A stretch of 64,000 nucleotides of DNA from NCBI GenBank assembly GCA_910587675.1, contig CAJUMU010000006.1:20851-84850 (forward strand). Reading direction: 5' to 3'. Every line of letters begins with the position of its first letter. The first letter of the stretch is position 1. The notes under the pieces are model-generated. The model searched no databases, had not been told where the DNA came from, and was given only the letters and a program-made list of their open reading frames with translations. Shown one piece after another: positions 53,175 through 62,849 of this stretch. The translations under genes and the position numbers were made by a program. The stretch comes from an uncultured Alistipes sp. (GTDB lineage Bacteria; Bacteroidota; Bacteroidia; Bacteroidales; Rikenellaceae).

Positions 53175-55139
53175 TTACTCCTCCTTGACGCCCCAGTCGT
53201 AATTCTGGACCATCAGCGGATTACGACGCACGTCGGCGTCGGGAATCGGCATCAGGTAATGACGAGGCTGGAAATAACGCGTCTGAAAACCTACCTTCTT
53301 GAAGAAGTTCGGAGCGTCCTCGCGATAGTTCAGACCGTGGAGGTCGCCGCCTTCGCCGCCCTTGTGATACGAGGGATAGATCCAGTCGTCACCCACGGCC
53401 ATGTCGGCCACCTTCCAGCGGCGCACGTCGAAGAAACGCGCCGACTCGAAGCAAAGCTCCACCAGACGCTCGCGACGAACGAGGTTCACCACATCGTAGC
53501 CGCGGCTCACGTAATCCACACGGTCGAAACCGTTGTCGTCCTTGCCGGTGCCGTATTCGGGAACGCCTGCGCGGGCGCGGATCTTGTTGACGTACTCGAT
53601 GGCGCCTTTGGTGTCGCCGCACTCGGCCAGAGCCTCGGCGTAGCTCAGATATACCTCGCCCAGACGCATGTTGCCCGAGTAGTGGTTGTCGCGACCCTCC
53701 TCGCGGTTCGAACGAGCGCACTTGCGCATGCCGTAACCCGTGTAGGGGGCGTCGTGGCCCATCTTCTGGTTACCCGAGTTGCCGTTGTAGTAGAGCTCGG
53801 TGGTCAAAGCTCCCGCCGTGGTCTCGGTGTTAAGCCAAGTCGATCCGTTGTAGGTGACGCACACATAGAAACGAGGCTCGCGGTGCGCCCACTGCTTCAG
53901 CGTGAGGTTCGAGTTCTTCTTGAAGTAGTTGCGGGTGGGAACGACGGGGTCGTTGAAATCCTCCTCCGAACCGAACATGTCGGCCGAGGGAACGGTGTTG
54001 ATACCGTACTCCACCTTCTGGTAGTCGGGGTCGTCGACGATACGCAGACCCTTGTCGGTGAAGAACATGTCGACCATCTCCTGACTGGTGCCCAAGCCCA
54101 GACCGCCTCGCAGCGAACCCACGTCGGTCTGACGGTGGCCCGGGGTGATGGCATAGTTCAACTCGCCGTGCCATACTTCGCGAACGAAGATGTTCTCCTT
54201 GCTGTCGAGGTAGCAGCCCGTCGTGATCTGACGATACGACTCATAGAAGTCTGTCTTGCCGTCGGCGGTCTTCACCACGTGCAGATCGTAATAAGCGGGC
54301 ACGAACTCGTCGAGGAACTCCTTGAACGCGTCGCGGGCTTTCTCCCACTTGGTGCGGTCCTCCGTCTGAGGGAACAAATTCGTGCCGTCGGGATTCACTA
54401 CCTTGGCATACATCGTATTGCCGTTGTAGAGCGGGCTGGCGGCATAGAGCAACGCCTTGGCTTTGTAGGCCTTGCAGGCTCCGCGGTCGATACGGCCGTA
54501 GTTGGCGCCCGTGTAGCGGGCGGGCAGATCCTTGGCTGCTGCATCGAACTCGTCGACGATGAATTTTATACACTCGTCCACGGTGTTGCGCGCGCGAAGC
54601 AGCGAACCGAGCTCGGCATCCGTGTCGACAGGATCCTCGCCGAGGATCACGATGGGACCGTAGCAACGGAATATGTTCCAGTAGTAGTATGCGCGCATCG
54701 CGCGGGCCTGAGCTTTCCACACTACTTTCTCCGATTCGGTAAGCTCGGGGTTGCTGTCGACGTTCTGAATGAAGATCGACGCCTTATTGATGCCCTGATA
54801 GTAGTGGTCGTACCAGAAAGTCACGTAGTTCGACGACGCCGAGGTCTGGTTCAGATTCCACTTGTGAGAATTATGCCAGTCCCAGCTCCAGTTGGCCTCG
54901 ATCGATCCCGCCATCCAGATGCCGCCGTAACGGTCCGCATAGCTGGTGTAGAAGCGCTCGCCCGTATTGTCGTCGGGAGCATAGGAATAGATGTTGTTGA
55001 GGAACTGCTCTGTCTTCTGACGGTTCGAGAAAGTATCCTTCAGGTCGAACTGCACGCCGGGCATCTCCTCGAAGAAGTCGCACCCGACCAAACCGATGGT
55101 CATCGAGAGAGCAAGTACGCTTATAAATATCTTTTTCAT
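53175..55139 (-). CDS. susD: SusD/RagB family outer-membrane lipoprotein
   Basis: 654 residues. Lipoprotein signal with Cys20 in GLVGCDFF. The TPR-rich SusD fold is seen from RQKTEQFLNNIYSYAPDD on, and the C-terminal RVGEVYL-like block appears as MRLGEVYLSYAEALAECGD, with VRRERLVELCFESARFFDVRRW typical of the end of the family. It sits as a lid on SusC and binds the glycan. It starts 20 bases after the susC stop. At 654 residues it is long for the family, as usual for SusD proteins in host-glycan PULs. Confidence 0.95.
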   Translation of the reverse strand: MKKIFISVLALSMTIGLVGCDFFEEMPGVQFDLKDTFSNRQKTEQFLNNIYSYAPDDNTGERFYTSYADRYGGIWMAGSIEANWSWDWHNSHKWNLNQTSASSNYVTFWYDHYYQGINKASIFIQNVDSNPELTESEKVVWKAQARAMRAYYYWNIFRCYGPIVILGEDPVDTDAELGSLLRARNTVDECIKFIVDEFDAAAKDLPARYTGANYGRIDRGACKAYKAKALLYAASPLYNGNTMYAKVVNPDGTNLFPQTEDRTKWEKARDAFKEFLDEFVPAYYDLHVVKTADGKTDFYESYRQITTGCYLDSKENIFVREVWHGELNYAITPGHRQTDVGSLRGGLGLGTSQEMVDMFFTDKGLRIVDDPDYQKVEYGINTVPSADMFGSEEDFNDPVVPTRNYFKKNSNLTLKQWAHREPRFYVCVTYNGSTWLNTETTAGALTTELYYNGNSGNQKMGHDAPYTGYGMRKCARSNREEGRDNHYSGNMRLGEVYLSYAEALAECGDTKGAIEYVNKIRARAGVPEYGTGKDDNGFDRVDYVSRGYDVVNLVRRERLVELCFESARFFDVRRWKVADMAVGDDWIYPSYHKGGEGGDLHGLNYREDAPNFFKKVGFQTRYFQPRHYLMPIPDADVRRNPLMVQNYDWGVKEE

Positions 55140-55159
55140 AAGTTATCTTAAATTTAAGG

Positions 55160-58100
55160 TTAGAAGCTGAATCTTACACCGATCGAGTAGCTCGAAGTAT
55201 TGGGGTAGCTCGTACCGTTGTTGGTGTTGAGCTCGGGATCCCACAGTTTGAATTCCGAAATGGTGAACAGGTTGGTACCCATCACGTAAATCGAAGCGTC
55301 CTTCAGGAAGCACTTGTTCATCCAACGCTCGGGCAGCTTGTACGACAGCGTGAGGTGCTTCAGACGCAGGAAGCCCACATCCTTCTGCCACCACGTGCTG
55401 GTCTGGGTGTTGTTCGTGTTAGACTCGCCCGTGTAGGTCAGACGGGGATAGAATACGTCGGTGTTGGTCGGGTTTTCGGGATTCCAACGGTCGCCGATGT
55501 TGCTGTAGAGGTTATCCAGACCGTTCTGGCCCGAGAAGGGATGTATCGAACGTCCGGCCAGACAGCGGTCGGCTTTGGCGATGCCTTGGAACAGCGCGCT
55601 GATCGAGAAGTTGCGAACCTGCAAGTCGAAACCGAAGCCGTAATAGATCTGCGGCACGTCGCCCTGACCGATGAGCGTGCGGTCGTTCTCGTCGATACGG
55701 CCGTCGCCGTTGAGGTCGCGATACTTGATGTCGCCCGGGTAGAGTTTGCCGAACTGCTCGACGCCGTAATCGTCGATATCCTGCTGGCTCGTGAACAGAC
55801 CGTCGGCGATGTAGCCCCAACGACCGTTGACGTTGGTGCCGCGAGTCTCGAGCCACGGATATGCGGGCGCGGGAGAGTCGTCCTCGACGATGGTATCCTT
55901 GTTCCAAGTGAAGTTACCGCGAACGGTCAGGAACACGTCCTTGCCGATGGGCTGCGTATACTGCAACTGGGCGTCGAGACCCTTGTTGTCCACAATACCG
56001 AGGTTGGCATAGGGATTCTCCACGAAACCGGCGTACTCGGGGATGATGCGGCGACGCAGGAAGATATTGTCGCGATGCTCCTTGAACAGGTCGACGGTCA
56101 ACGTCAGGCGATCCTTCAGGAAGTTGATGTCGATACCGAGGTCCTGCTTGCGCGAGCGCGACCACGTCACGTTCACACCGTACTTGAGGATGCTCCAGCC
56201 GCTGGTCAGGCCGTACGACTCGCCGAAACGGTTACCGTATATGCCGTCAGAACCCATGACGCCCTGATACATGAAACGGCGGTCGGTGGTGGTGTCGCTA
56301 CCTACCCAACCCAGCGTGTAACGGAACTTGAGGTACGAGATGGGATTCTCGTGGCCCCAGAACGACTCGTTCGAAACGACCCATCCCAAACCTACCGCGG
56401 GGAAAGTACCGTAACGCTTGTCGGGCGAGAAGTTCTCCGAGCCGTTGATACCGATGTTACCCTCGATCAGGTAGCGGTCGTCGTACGAGTAGGTCAGACG
56501 GGCCGCATAACCCTTGTTCTTGTAAGGGAGCGATCCTACCTTGTCGCCCGTGGTCAGGTCGCGATAAACCTTCTGGTTGTAGAGCAACAGACCTCCCACG
56601 CGATGCTTGCCGAAAGCGCGGTCGTAATTGAGCGACGCCTCGAAGTAGGTGGTGCGGTTCGCGCCCGAGCCCTGACTGAAATCGAGAGCTTGGTTACCCT
56701 GACGCACGCGCGTCTTGCGGTAGTTGCCCTCGTCGTCGAACATGGTGTCCTCGCGCCAAAGTCCCGTGGCGGGATCCTTCGAGCCTGCGAAGTAGAACAT
56801 GTCGTCCCAGCGGCTGTACTTGAGCGTACGCGAGTTGTAGGCGTCGAACGCCAACAGCGCCGAGATGTTGAAGCCTTCGCTCCACTTGGCGAAGCCCAGA
56901 TCCTGCGTCACGCGGATGTTCGAGTTGAGCGTATTCTTGAACTCCTGATAGTAACCGCGCTGCGCGAGGTCCATATAGGGGTTACGCATGTCGCCGTTGG
57001 GGCTGATACCCGACAACGTGCCGTCGGGCATGGTCTTGGGCAGATAAACGGGGTTGATCTCCATCGAAGACGAGAAGAGCGACGCCGCGCTCTGCTGCGG
57101 ATAGTGGCCCGCCGAGAGGTAACCGTTGAAACCGACGTCGACGGTCGTGGTCTTGGTGGGTTTCAGATTCACGTTCGAGGTAAAGTTGTATCGATCGTAA
57201 TTCATTTCGGTGTTGTAATTCTCCAGCTCGAAATTGCGGGTCATACCCACCTCGTTGTAGTAGCTCAACGACACATAGTAGTTCGCGCTGGGCAGACCGC
57301 CTCGGATGCTGACGTTGGCGCGGCGGTTGTGGCCCCAATCCTTGAAGATCTCCTTCATCCAGTTCACTGCGGGATAGAGATACTCGTTGTACATTCTGGG
57401 GTTGTCGTTCTCCGCCAGACCGTGGGCCTTCTTCGTAGCCTCGATGTACTCGGGCGTGTAGAGCGGCGCCGAACCCGGATAGGCGTTGGCGTAAGCCTCG
57501 TTGGCGACGGCCATATAAGTATAGGCGTCGGCCATCTTGGGCACGTTGGTCATGCGCGTGAAGCTCTCGTAATAGTCGAAAGAGATCGACGGCTTGCCCA
57601 CCTTACCGGGCTTGGTCTTGATGATGATAACGCCGTTGGCGCCTCGCACGCCGTAAACCGCGGTAGCCGAAGCGTCCTTCAACACGGTGAACGACTCGAT
57701 ATCCTCGGGGTCGATGTTGTTGAAGCTGCGCTCCACGCCGTCCACGAGAATAAGAGGCTTCGAGTTCTGGCCCGCAAGGGTCGAGATACCGCGGATCCAG
57801 ATATCCGAATCGTCGTGACCCGGCTCGCCGCTGCGCTGAACCGAAACGACGCCCGCGATACGGCCCGAGATGGCCGACGACAGGTTACCCGTCGGGATCT
57901 TGATATCCTCGGCGCGCAGAGCCGACTGTGCTCCCACAACCGACACCTTACGCTGGCGGCCGTAACCCACCACCACGAGTTCGTCGAGCGTCGACACGTC
58001 CTCGACGAGCACCACATCGATCACGTGCTGCGCGCCCACGCGTATCTCCTGCGGCTTGAAGCCGAGGAACGAAAACTCGAGGACCGCATTGGCGTTCTTC

Positions 58101-58318
58101 AATTTGAGCGTGTACTGACCGTTCGCATCGGTGATGACGGCATTGTTGGTACCCACCTCCATAACGGTAGCGCCGGCCATAAACTGGCCCTTCTCGTTCG
58201 AGACACGGCCCGTTATGGTCGCATCCTGAGCGTAGGCGGCATGAATGCCTACGAGCAGAGCAAACAGTAAACATAATGGCATGGCAAAATGTTTAACCTT
58301 GTTGAACCATTTCCTCAT
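55160..58318 (-). CDS. susC: SusC/RagA family TonB-dependent transporter
   Basis: 1,052 residues. Signal peptide ending AAYAQ, then a carboxypeptidase-D-like regulatory domain (ITGRVSNEKGQFMAGATV, about 34-115), the SusC-type box LDELVVVGYG, a plug domain with ILVDGVE and DIESFTVLKDASATAVYGVR, and a 22-strand barrel ending in Phe (IGVRFSF). It imports oligosaccharides across the outer membrane with energy from TonB. The 276-bp region upstream has only a partial -7 box (TAATTTTA, 58364-58371), as might be expected of a gene that needs an activator. It lies just downstream of the regulator gene. Confidence 0.96.
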   Translation of the reverse strand: MRKWFNKVKHFAMPLCLLFALLVGIHAAYAQDATITGRVSNEKGQFMAGATVMEVGTNNAVITDANGQYTLKLKNANAVLEFSFLGFKPQEIRVGAQHVIDVVLVEDVSTLDELVVVGYGRQRKVSVVGAQSALRAEDIKIPTGNLSSAISGRIAGVVSVQRSGEPGHDDSDIWIRGISTLAGQNSKPLILVDGVERSFNNIDPEDIESFTVLKDASATAVYGVRGANGVIIIKTKPGKVGKPSISFDYYESFTRMTNVPKMADAYTYMAVANEAYANAYPGSAPLYTPEYIEATKKAHGLAENDNPRMYNEYLYPAVNWMKEIFKDWGHNRRANVSIRGGLPSANYYVSLSYYNEVGMTRNFELENYNTEMNYDRYNFTSNVNLKPTKTTTVDVGFNGYLSAGHYPQQSAASLFSSSMEINPVYLPKTMPDGTLSGISPNGDMRNPYMDLAQRGYYQEFKNTLNSNIRVTQDLGFAKWSEGFNISALLAFDAYNSRTLKYSRWDDMFYFAGSKDPATGLWREDTMFDDEGNYRKTRVRQGNQALDFSQGSGANRTTYFEASLNYDRAFGKHRVGGLLLYNQKVYRDLTTGDKVGSLPYKNKGYAARLTYSYDDRYLIEGNIGINGSENFSPDKRYGTFPAVGLGWVVSNESFWGHENPISYLKFRYTLGWVGSDTTTDRRFMYQGVMGSDGIYGNRFGESYGLTSGWSILKYGVNVTWSRSRKQDLGIDINFLKDRLTLTVDLFKEHRDNIFLRRRIIPEYAGFVENPYANLGIVDNKGLDAQLQYTQPIGKDVFLTVRGNFTWNKDTIVEDDSPAPAYPWLETRGTNVNGRWGYIADGLFTSQQDIDDYGVEQFGKLYPGDIKYRDLNGDGRIDENDRTLIGQGDVPQIYYGFGFDLQVRNFSISALFQGIAKADRCLAGRSIHPFSGQNGLDNLYSNIGDRWNPENPTNTDVFYPRLTYTGESNTNNTQTSTWWQKDVGFLRLKHLTLSYKLPERWMNKCFLKDASIYVMGTNLFTISEFKLWDPELNTNNGTSYPNTSSYSIGVRFSF

Positions 58319-58594
58319 AAATTTCAGGTTTAGTTAATGAATTAAAAGATTAGGTTTCGATTGTAAAATTACCTCCGAATCACCCGCGGCGTGTGCCCGA
58401 TCGCGCCAATCTTTCGGGAATTTCGAGCACGTCCGAACAGGGCACACGTTCGACAAATTATTTAATAACCTACAGCATGATTTACAGATAGATAAACCCC
58501 GACCGCAACCTGCCGTGCACCGCGTTTGCGGTAAAAGAGTGCACATTTCGACAGCCTGCAACACACCCGAAAAGCGGACTGGCGCGGGGAACCG

Positions 58595-61500
58595 TCACTC
58601 CGACGGGGTCGCCGACGCCCCGCCGCGCGCATTGCGCCAATCGCTGGGGGTGGTTCCGTATTTGGCGGCGAACTCGCGATAGAGATAGGAGCGGCTGGTG
58701 ATGCCGATCCGATCCATCACCTCGCGGATGGGCATGTCGGTCTCGACCAGAAGCGATGCAGCCTTTTCGAGTCTGTAATTCTTGATGAACAGAGCGGGCG
58801 GACAGTTCGACACCTCCTTGAAACGGCGGTAGAACTGCCGCGGGCTCATAGCCAGCTTGTCGGCGATGAACGAGGTTCCGAAATCCTCGCTCTCGATGTT
58901 CTCCTCGATCACGACGACCATACGGCGGATGAAATCGATCTGCTCGCCCGTCGTGCACGTGAACAGATCGGCCAGATCGGGCGAGAGACCGTCGATGCGC
59001 GCCTGCTTGGAGTCGGAGGCGACACGGCCGTAGACGGCTTTATGCATAATCTCGCGCAGATAGACTATATCGTACGGCAACACCGCGTAAGCGTCGGCGC
59101 ACAGCACCATCTTGCGGCGGACCGAATAGGGAACTTTCCACGACAACAGCGGAATGAAGGCGGTGCGTGTCGGCAACGTCCTGTTGCGGTCGACCAACTC
59201 CATGAAAGCGTCGCCCGCATCGGCGTACATCGCCATGTCGACCACGAAAGCTACGGGTTGCGTATGCGCCATGAACTCCACCGCCCGACGGATGCTCGGC
59301 ACCCGACGCACGACATAGCCCGACGAGAGCAATTCGCTCACGAACCAATACATCTCGTCGCGATCCTCCAACATCAAAACGATCTTGCGCTCATCGCCCT
59401 TCTCCTCGCACGGGGCGGCCGCGAACGTCAGGCTGAACTCCGACCGATCCTCGGCGTACGACATCTCGGGCGCCAGCTGCTCCAAAGCCTGCGCGACGAA
59501 ACCTCTCAACGCACCTACCTCGAACGCCGTGTCGTCGCCGCGACCCGTCGCGAACGGCAGCGGAGCCTTATCGTCCGTCAGGCTGTCGCGAAGATGCCGC
59601 ACCACGCTCCCCTTCGAGCTGCGGAACACGAGCGTCAACCTCCCGTCCGCCGCCGTGGCCGCAACGCCGCAGCGTTTGGCGCCCGCAGCGAAAAGATAGG
59701 CATACACGAAAAGCATCCGAAAGGCATTCTTATAGAGCGGGAATTCGAGGTCGGCGGGAATGGTCGCTTCCAAGCCGCTCAGATCGACGCCGCGGTCGGC
59801 CAGCAACGCAATCGCCTCGTCGGAGATCTCCTTAACGGAGACGCTCCCCGCAACGGTAAAATGCAGGTCTGCGGGAGGGGGGGGGATTTTTCGATTCTCC
59901 GAACGGCCGAACAGACCATAAGGCCACAGCAACGACACTACGATCTCGCGCACCCGATCCACCGCCCGCGACTGTCGGTCGGCGGTCAGATTCTCGCTCC
60001 GCAGCGACTCGCAGATACGGTAAACGGCGGTCAGTCCCGCGACGGACTCGCGGTCGCGCACGGCCGCCGCCGTCTGCGGAGCCAACTTGCCCGCATGCTC
60101 GTAACGCCGCAATCTCCCGAGCAAATGACGTCGACGGCCCGCGCGGCGGAACAGCACGACGGCCGCCGACGCCGTCGCAACGACGAGCGCGACGAACGCC
60201 ATGCGTGCCCCGAAAGTCTGGTACCACAGCGGCAAGACACGCACGGGAATGACGAGACTCTTGAAATCGGTATCGAAGATATCCTTGCGGTAGCGTATCT
60301 TGAAACGATAATTGCCCACGGGCAGATCGCGATAGAAGGCCTCGGACGACGACCCGAAACGCGACCACTCCTTGTCGTGCCCCTCCAGCATCCACGAATA
60401 TTCGATACGCGATCCCGAAATGTAGTCGGGCACGGCGAACTTCAACGCGACTTCCTCGTCCGTGTAGCGGAAACGCAGCTCGCCCGAGGCATGGAAATCG
60501 GAGAGGTCGGCCGCCGCGCGCCCGAACGACACGCCGCGCAGCAGGATATCGGGATAATATTCGTGTCCGACCGAACCTCCGCGATCGACGTACAGCAATC
60601 CGTCGACTCCGCCGAAAAACAGTCGTCCCGTGTAGGGACATCGGTAATAGGCGTCGTCGCAGAACTCGCCGATCTGCACGCCGCCGCTATAATAATAGGT
60701 ATGCGACGATACGGTCGCGGGATTGTACTTTATAAGGCCCTTGTTGGTGCTGAGCCACAGACAGCCGTCGGCGTCCTCGCCTATGCCGTGGATCATGTCG
60801 TTCAACAGCCCCTCCTCGCGACCCACATAACGCGCCTCGACCACCTTTCGGCCGTCGAACCGCAACGACACCATGCCCGCCGTGGTACCCGCCAGAAGCG
60901 CGCCGTCGCACGTGCGGGCTATGCACAGCACGTCGTCCACGGGACGGTCGAGCAGCTCGCGGAGCGAATATACATAGTAGTTGCACGTCGCCGTCTCGAA
61001 ACGCACCAATCCCCGCTCGCGGCTCCCTAACCATAGCACCGAATCGCCCTCGGAGATCATGGAGAAGAAGGTGTTGAGCTCCTGCTGCTCATGGAAAAAT
61101 CGGAATTGCCGACGATCCTTGACCCGCAGGCGGCCGTTCGAACGGTCGAGCGTCAGCCTATGCAGACCGCCGCGCGCCGCCGCGACATAGAGCGTGGTGT
61201 CATCGGCTTCGTGGAACGCGTGCACCTCCTCGATTTGCGGCCCCGAGGGCAGCTCCAACCGACACAGCCGAGTGTCGTCGTTCATGCGGTAGTAGATACC
61301 CGAGGGTCCCGACCCGATCCAAAAGCCATCCATGAAGCGGCTCTGCTTGAGCGAAAAAACCTGAAACTCGGTATTTTCGCGGACATAATTCCTCGCCGAT
61401 TGCCGCGACTCGGCATAATATACCGACGTCTTGTCGGGATCCATCCCCTCGGCATAATCGCGGATGTGGATCAACCCGTCGCCCTTGGTGCCGACCCACA

Positions 61501-62662
61501 GACCGCCGTCGCTGTCGGTCATGACGGAGCGGACCTGACGCGTGAAGTTGGGCGAGAGCCGTTGCATCATCAGATTCGTGGCTATCGTGTGCCGCTTGGC
61601 ATACATCATAGCGCCGCGGCCGTCCACGCCGATCCAGAGGGCGCCCTGCTCGGCATCCTTGCAGAGGCAGAAGATTCGCAGATTGCGGTCGATGATCTCC
61701 TCGCCGTAAGCGGCGGTGGCGTTGAGACGCACCAGTCCGTTGGTGCGGAAAGCTATCACGAAGTCCTCGTAAAACGGCACGATGCCCACGATGGGACCAT
61801 AACGCGCCAGCAACGAATCGATATTGCGGATAAATACCTTGGTTTGCCGCCAGACGTCGTATATGTATAGGTTCTTGTCCGAATCGATGAAGCAGAACGA
61901 CGTGTCGTCGTGGTAGAAAAGAGACTCGACGGGTTTATGGTGGAACCGCTGTTTGGATACGGTCGGCGTCGCAGGGCCTGCCTCGCGGTCGAAGCCGTCG
62001 ACAGCTATTTTGTAGAGGTCGCCCGCGTCGGAGTCGGGGAATAGCCACAACTCGCCGTCGCGGGTGACGAACGAATGCGACGCGGGGTCGCTCAAGTGCA
62101 GACCGAGCCGTTCGAGTCCCTCGAACCGCCCGCGTCGCGTATTGTAGAAACTCACGCTGTCGGTATCCACCAACCATGTATCGCCGCGCGAATCGGAGCG
62201 GAGGCAAGCATCGGGCGACACGCCGTAATTGGCCACCACAGCCCTGTCGGCGCGCGAGAAACGCACCACGCTGAATCGTGTCGAGATCCAAAGATTGTCG
62301 CCGTCGGCTTTCGCGATGCCGAAAATCACGTTGTTGCCCAGCGACTGCGACCGAGCCTGCGAGAAGTCGGTGCGGAACGTCTCCATCTGCTTGCCGTCGA
62401 AGCAGTTCACGCCGTCGTAAGTGCCGAACCACATCAATTCCGAATCGTCCTTGTAGATACATATCACCGAGCTGTGCGACAACCCCTGCCGCTGGTCGAC
62501 CTCCGAGAAGATGTAATCATCGCGGCCCGAGGAGGGAGCGGCATACGTACGTCGCGCCGCGGCGAGAAGCAACGCCGAAAGCAGACAGACGATATAAATA
62601 TGACGGTGTTTCTTCAAATCATGTAACGGGTTGGCAGGAGCGGCCGCAGGAGCGACGGGCAT
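58595..62662 (-). CDS. Hybrid-type PUL regulator: propeller sensor, degenerate kinase and receiver regions, AraC domain
   Basis: 1,355 residues from the ATG at 62662 (a TTG five codons upstream is in frame). N-terminal membrane segment, then about 700 residues of two-component-regulator propeller repeats, a Y_Y_Y domain (SYSWMLEGHDKEWS-like) and one membrane helix near 819-838. The cytoplasmic part should hold HisKA and HATPase_c, but no H box (SHELRTP type) and no N, G1 or G2 boxes can be found. The receiver (about 1,093-1,207) keeps the acidic pair and Asp1142 but has Leu1195 where the conserved Lys should be. A full AraC helix-turn-helix follows (1,248-1,340). A C9 run (59877-59885, Ile926-Pro929) lies in the middle. 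It probably controls susC directly downstream. Confidence 0.88.
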   Translation of the reverse strand: MPVAPAAAPANPLHDLKKHRHIYIVCLLSALLLAAARRTYAAPSSGRDDYIFSEVDQRQGLSHSSVICIYKDDSELMWFGTYDGVNCFDGKQMETFRTDFSQARSQSLGNNVIFGIAKADGDNLWISTRFSVVRFSRADRAVVANYGVSPDACLRSDSRGDTWLVDTDSVSFYNTRRGRFEGLERLGLHLSDPASHSFVTRDGELWLFPDSDAGDLYKIAVDGFDREAGPATPTVSKQRFHHKPVESLFYHDDTSFCFIDSDKNLYIYDVWRQTKVFIRNIDSLLARYGPIVGIVPFYEDFVIAFRTNGLVRLNATAAYGEEIIDRNLRIFCLCKDAEQGALWIGVDGRGAMMYAKRHTIATNLMMQRLSPNFTRQVRSVMTDSDGGLWVGTKGDGLIHIRDYAEGMDPDKTSVYYAESRQSARNYVRENTEFQVFSLKQSRFMDGFWIGSGPSGIYYRMNDDTRLCRLELPSGPQIEEVHAFHEADDTTLYVAAARGGLHRLTLDRSNGRLRVKDRRQFRFFHEQQELNTFFSMISEGDSVLWLGSRERGLVRFETATCNYYVYSLRELLDRPVDDVLCIARTCDGALLAGTTAGMVSLRFDGRKVVEARYVGREEGLLNDMIHGIGEDADGCLWLSTNKGLIKYNPATVSSHTYYYSGGVQIGEFCDDAYYRCPYTGRLFFGGVDGLLYVDRGGSVGHEYYPDILLRGVSFGRAAADLSDFHASGELRFRYTDEEVALKFAVPDYISGSRIEYSWMLEGHDKEWSRFGSSSEAFYRDLPVGNYRFKIRYRKDIFDTDFKSLVIPVRVLPLWYQTFGARMAFVALVVATASAAVVLFRRAGRRRHLLGRLRRYEHAGKLAPQTAAAVRDRESVAGLTAVYRICESLRSENLTADRQSRAVDRVREIVVSLLWPYGLFGRSENRKIPPPPADLHFTVAGSVSVKEISDEAIALLADRGVDLSGLEATIPADLEFPLYKNAFRMLFVYAYLFAAGAKRCGVAATAADGRLTLVFRSSKGSVVRHLRDSLTDDKAPLPFATGRGDDTAFEVGALRGFVAQALEQLAPEMSYAEDRSEFSLTFAAAPCEEKGDERKIVLMLEDRDEMYWFVSELLSSGYVVRRVPSIRRAVEFMAHTQPVAFVVDMAMYADAGDAFMELVDRNRTLPTRTAFIPLLSWKVPYSVRRKMVLCADAYAVLPYDIVYLREIMHKAVYGRVASDSKQARIDGLSPDLADLFTCTTGEQIDFIRRMVVVIEENIESEDFGTSFIADKLAMSPRQFYRRFKEVSNCPPALFIKNYRLEKAASLLVETDMPIREVMDRIGITSRSYLYREFAAKYGTTPSDWRNARGGASATPSE

Positions 62663-62791
62663 TCGATATTCCGACAAAAAGCAGACAACGATTCACCCTC
62701 TATTCAGACTCATACGACTTTCCCGAGCATAAAAATAGCAATTTTTCGCCGTTCGGCAAAAGATTACGTCGAATTTCGTCCGCAAAACGGC

Positions 62792-62821
62792 AAAAAACCC
62801 GCGCAACGAACATTGTGCGGG
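62792..62821 (-). terminator. Terminator of the DUF2461 gene
   Basis: Stem CCCGCGCAA (62798-62806) with TTGTGCGGG (62813-62821), one mismatch, and T6 on the minus strand. Confidence 0.75.
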
Positions 62822-62849
62822 CTTCGCATGGCAGTTACGGCGACGGCGG

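Noticed and set aside
55355..58270. A long open frame antisense to susC
   Set aside because: The same effect; SusC on the other strand has complete domains and a signal peptide. Similar antisense frames over GH92, susD, the regulator and TrkA/GH3 were rejected for the same reason.
58334..58564. A 76-codon Cys-rich frame upstream of susC
   Set aside because: It lies in the regulatory region, no promoter or ribosome site, and no recognisable family.
3744..59885. An excess of phase-variable G/C tracts in the window
   Set aside because: Four runs of 8-9 were seen; a rough estimate from base composition gives a similar number, so there is no enrichment.
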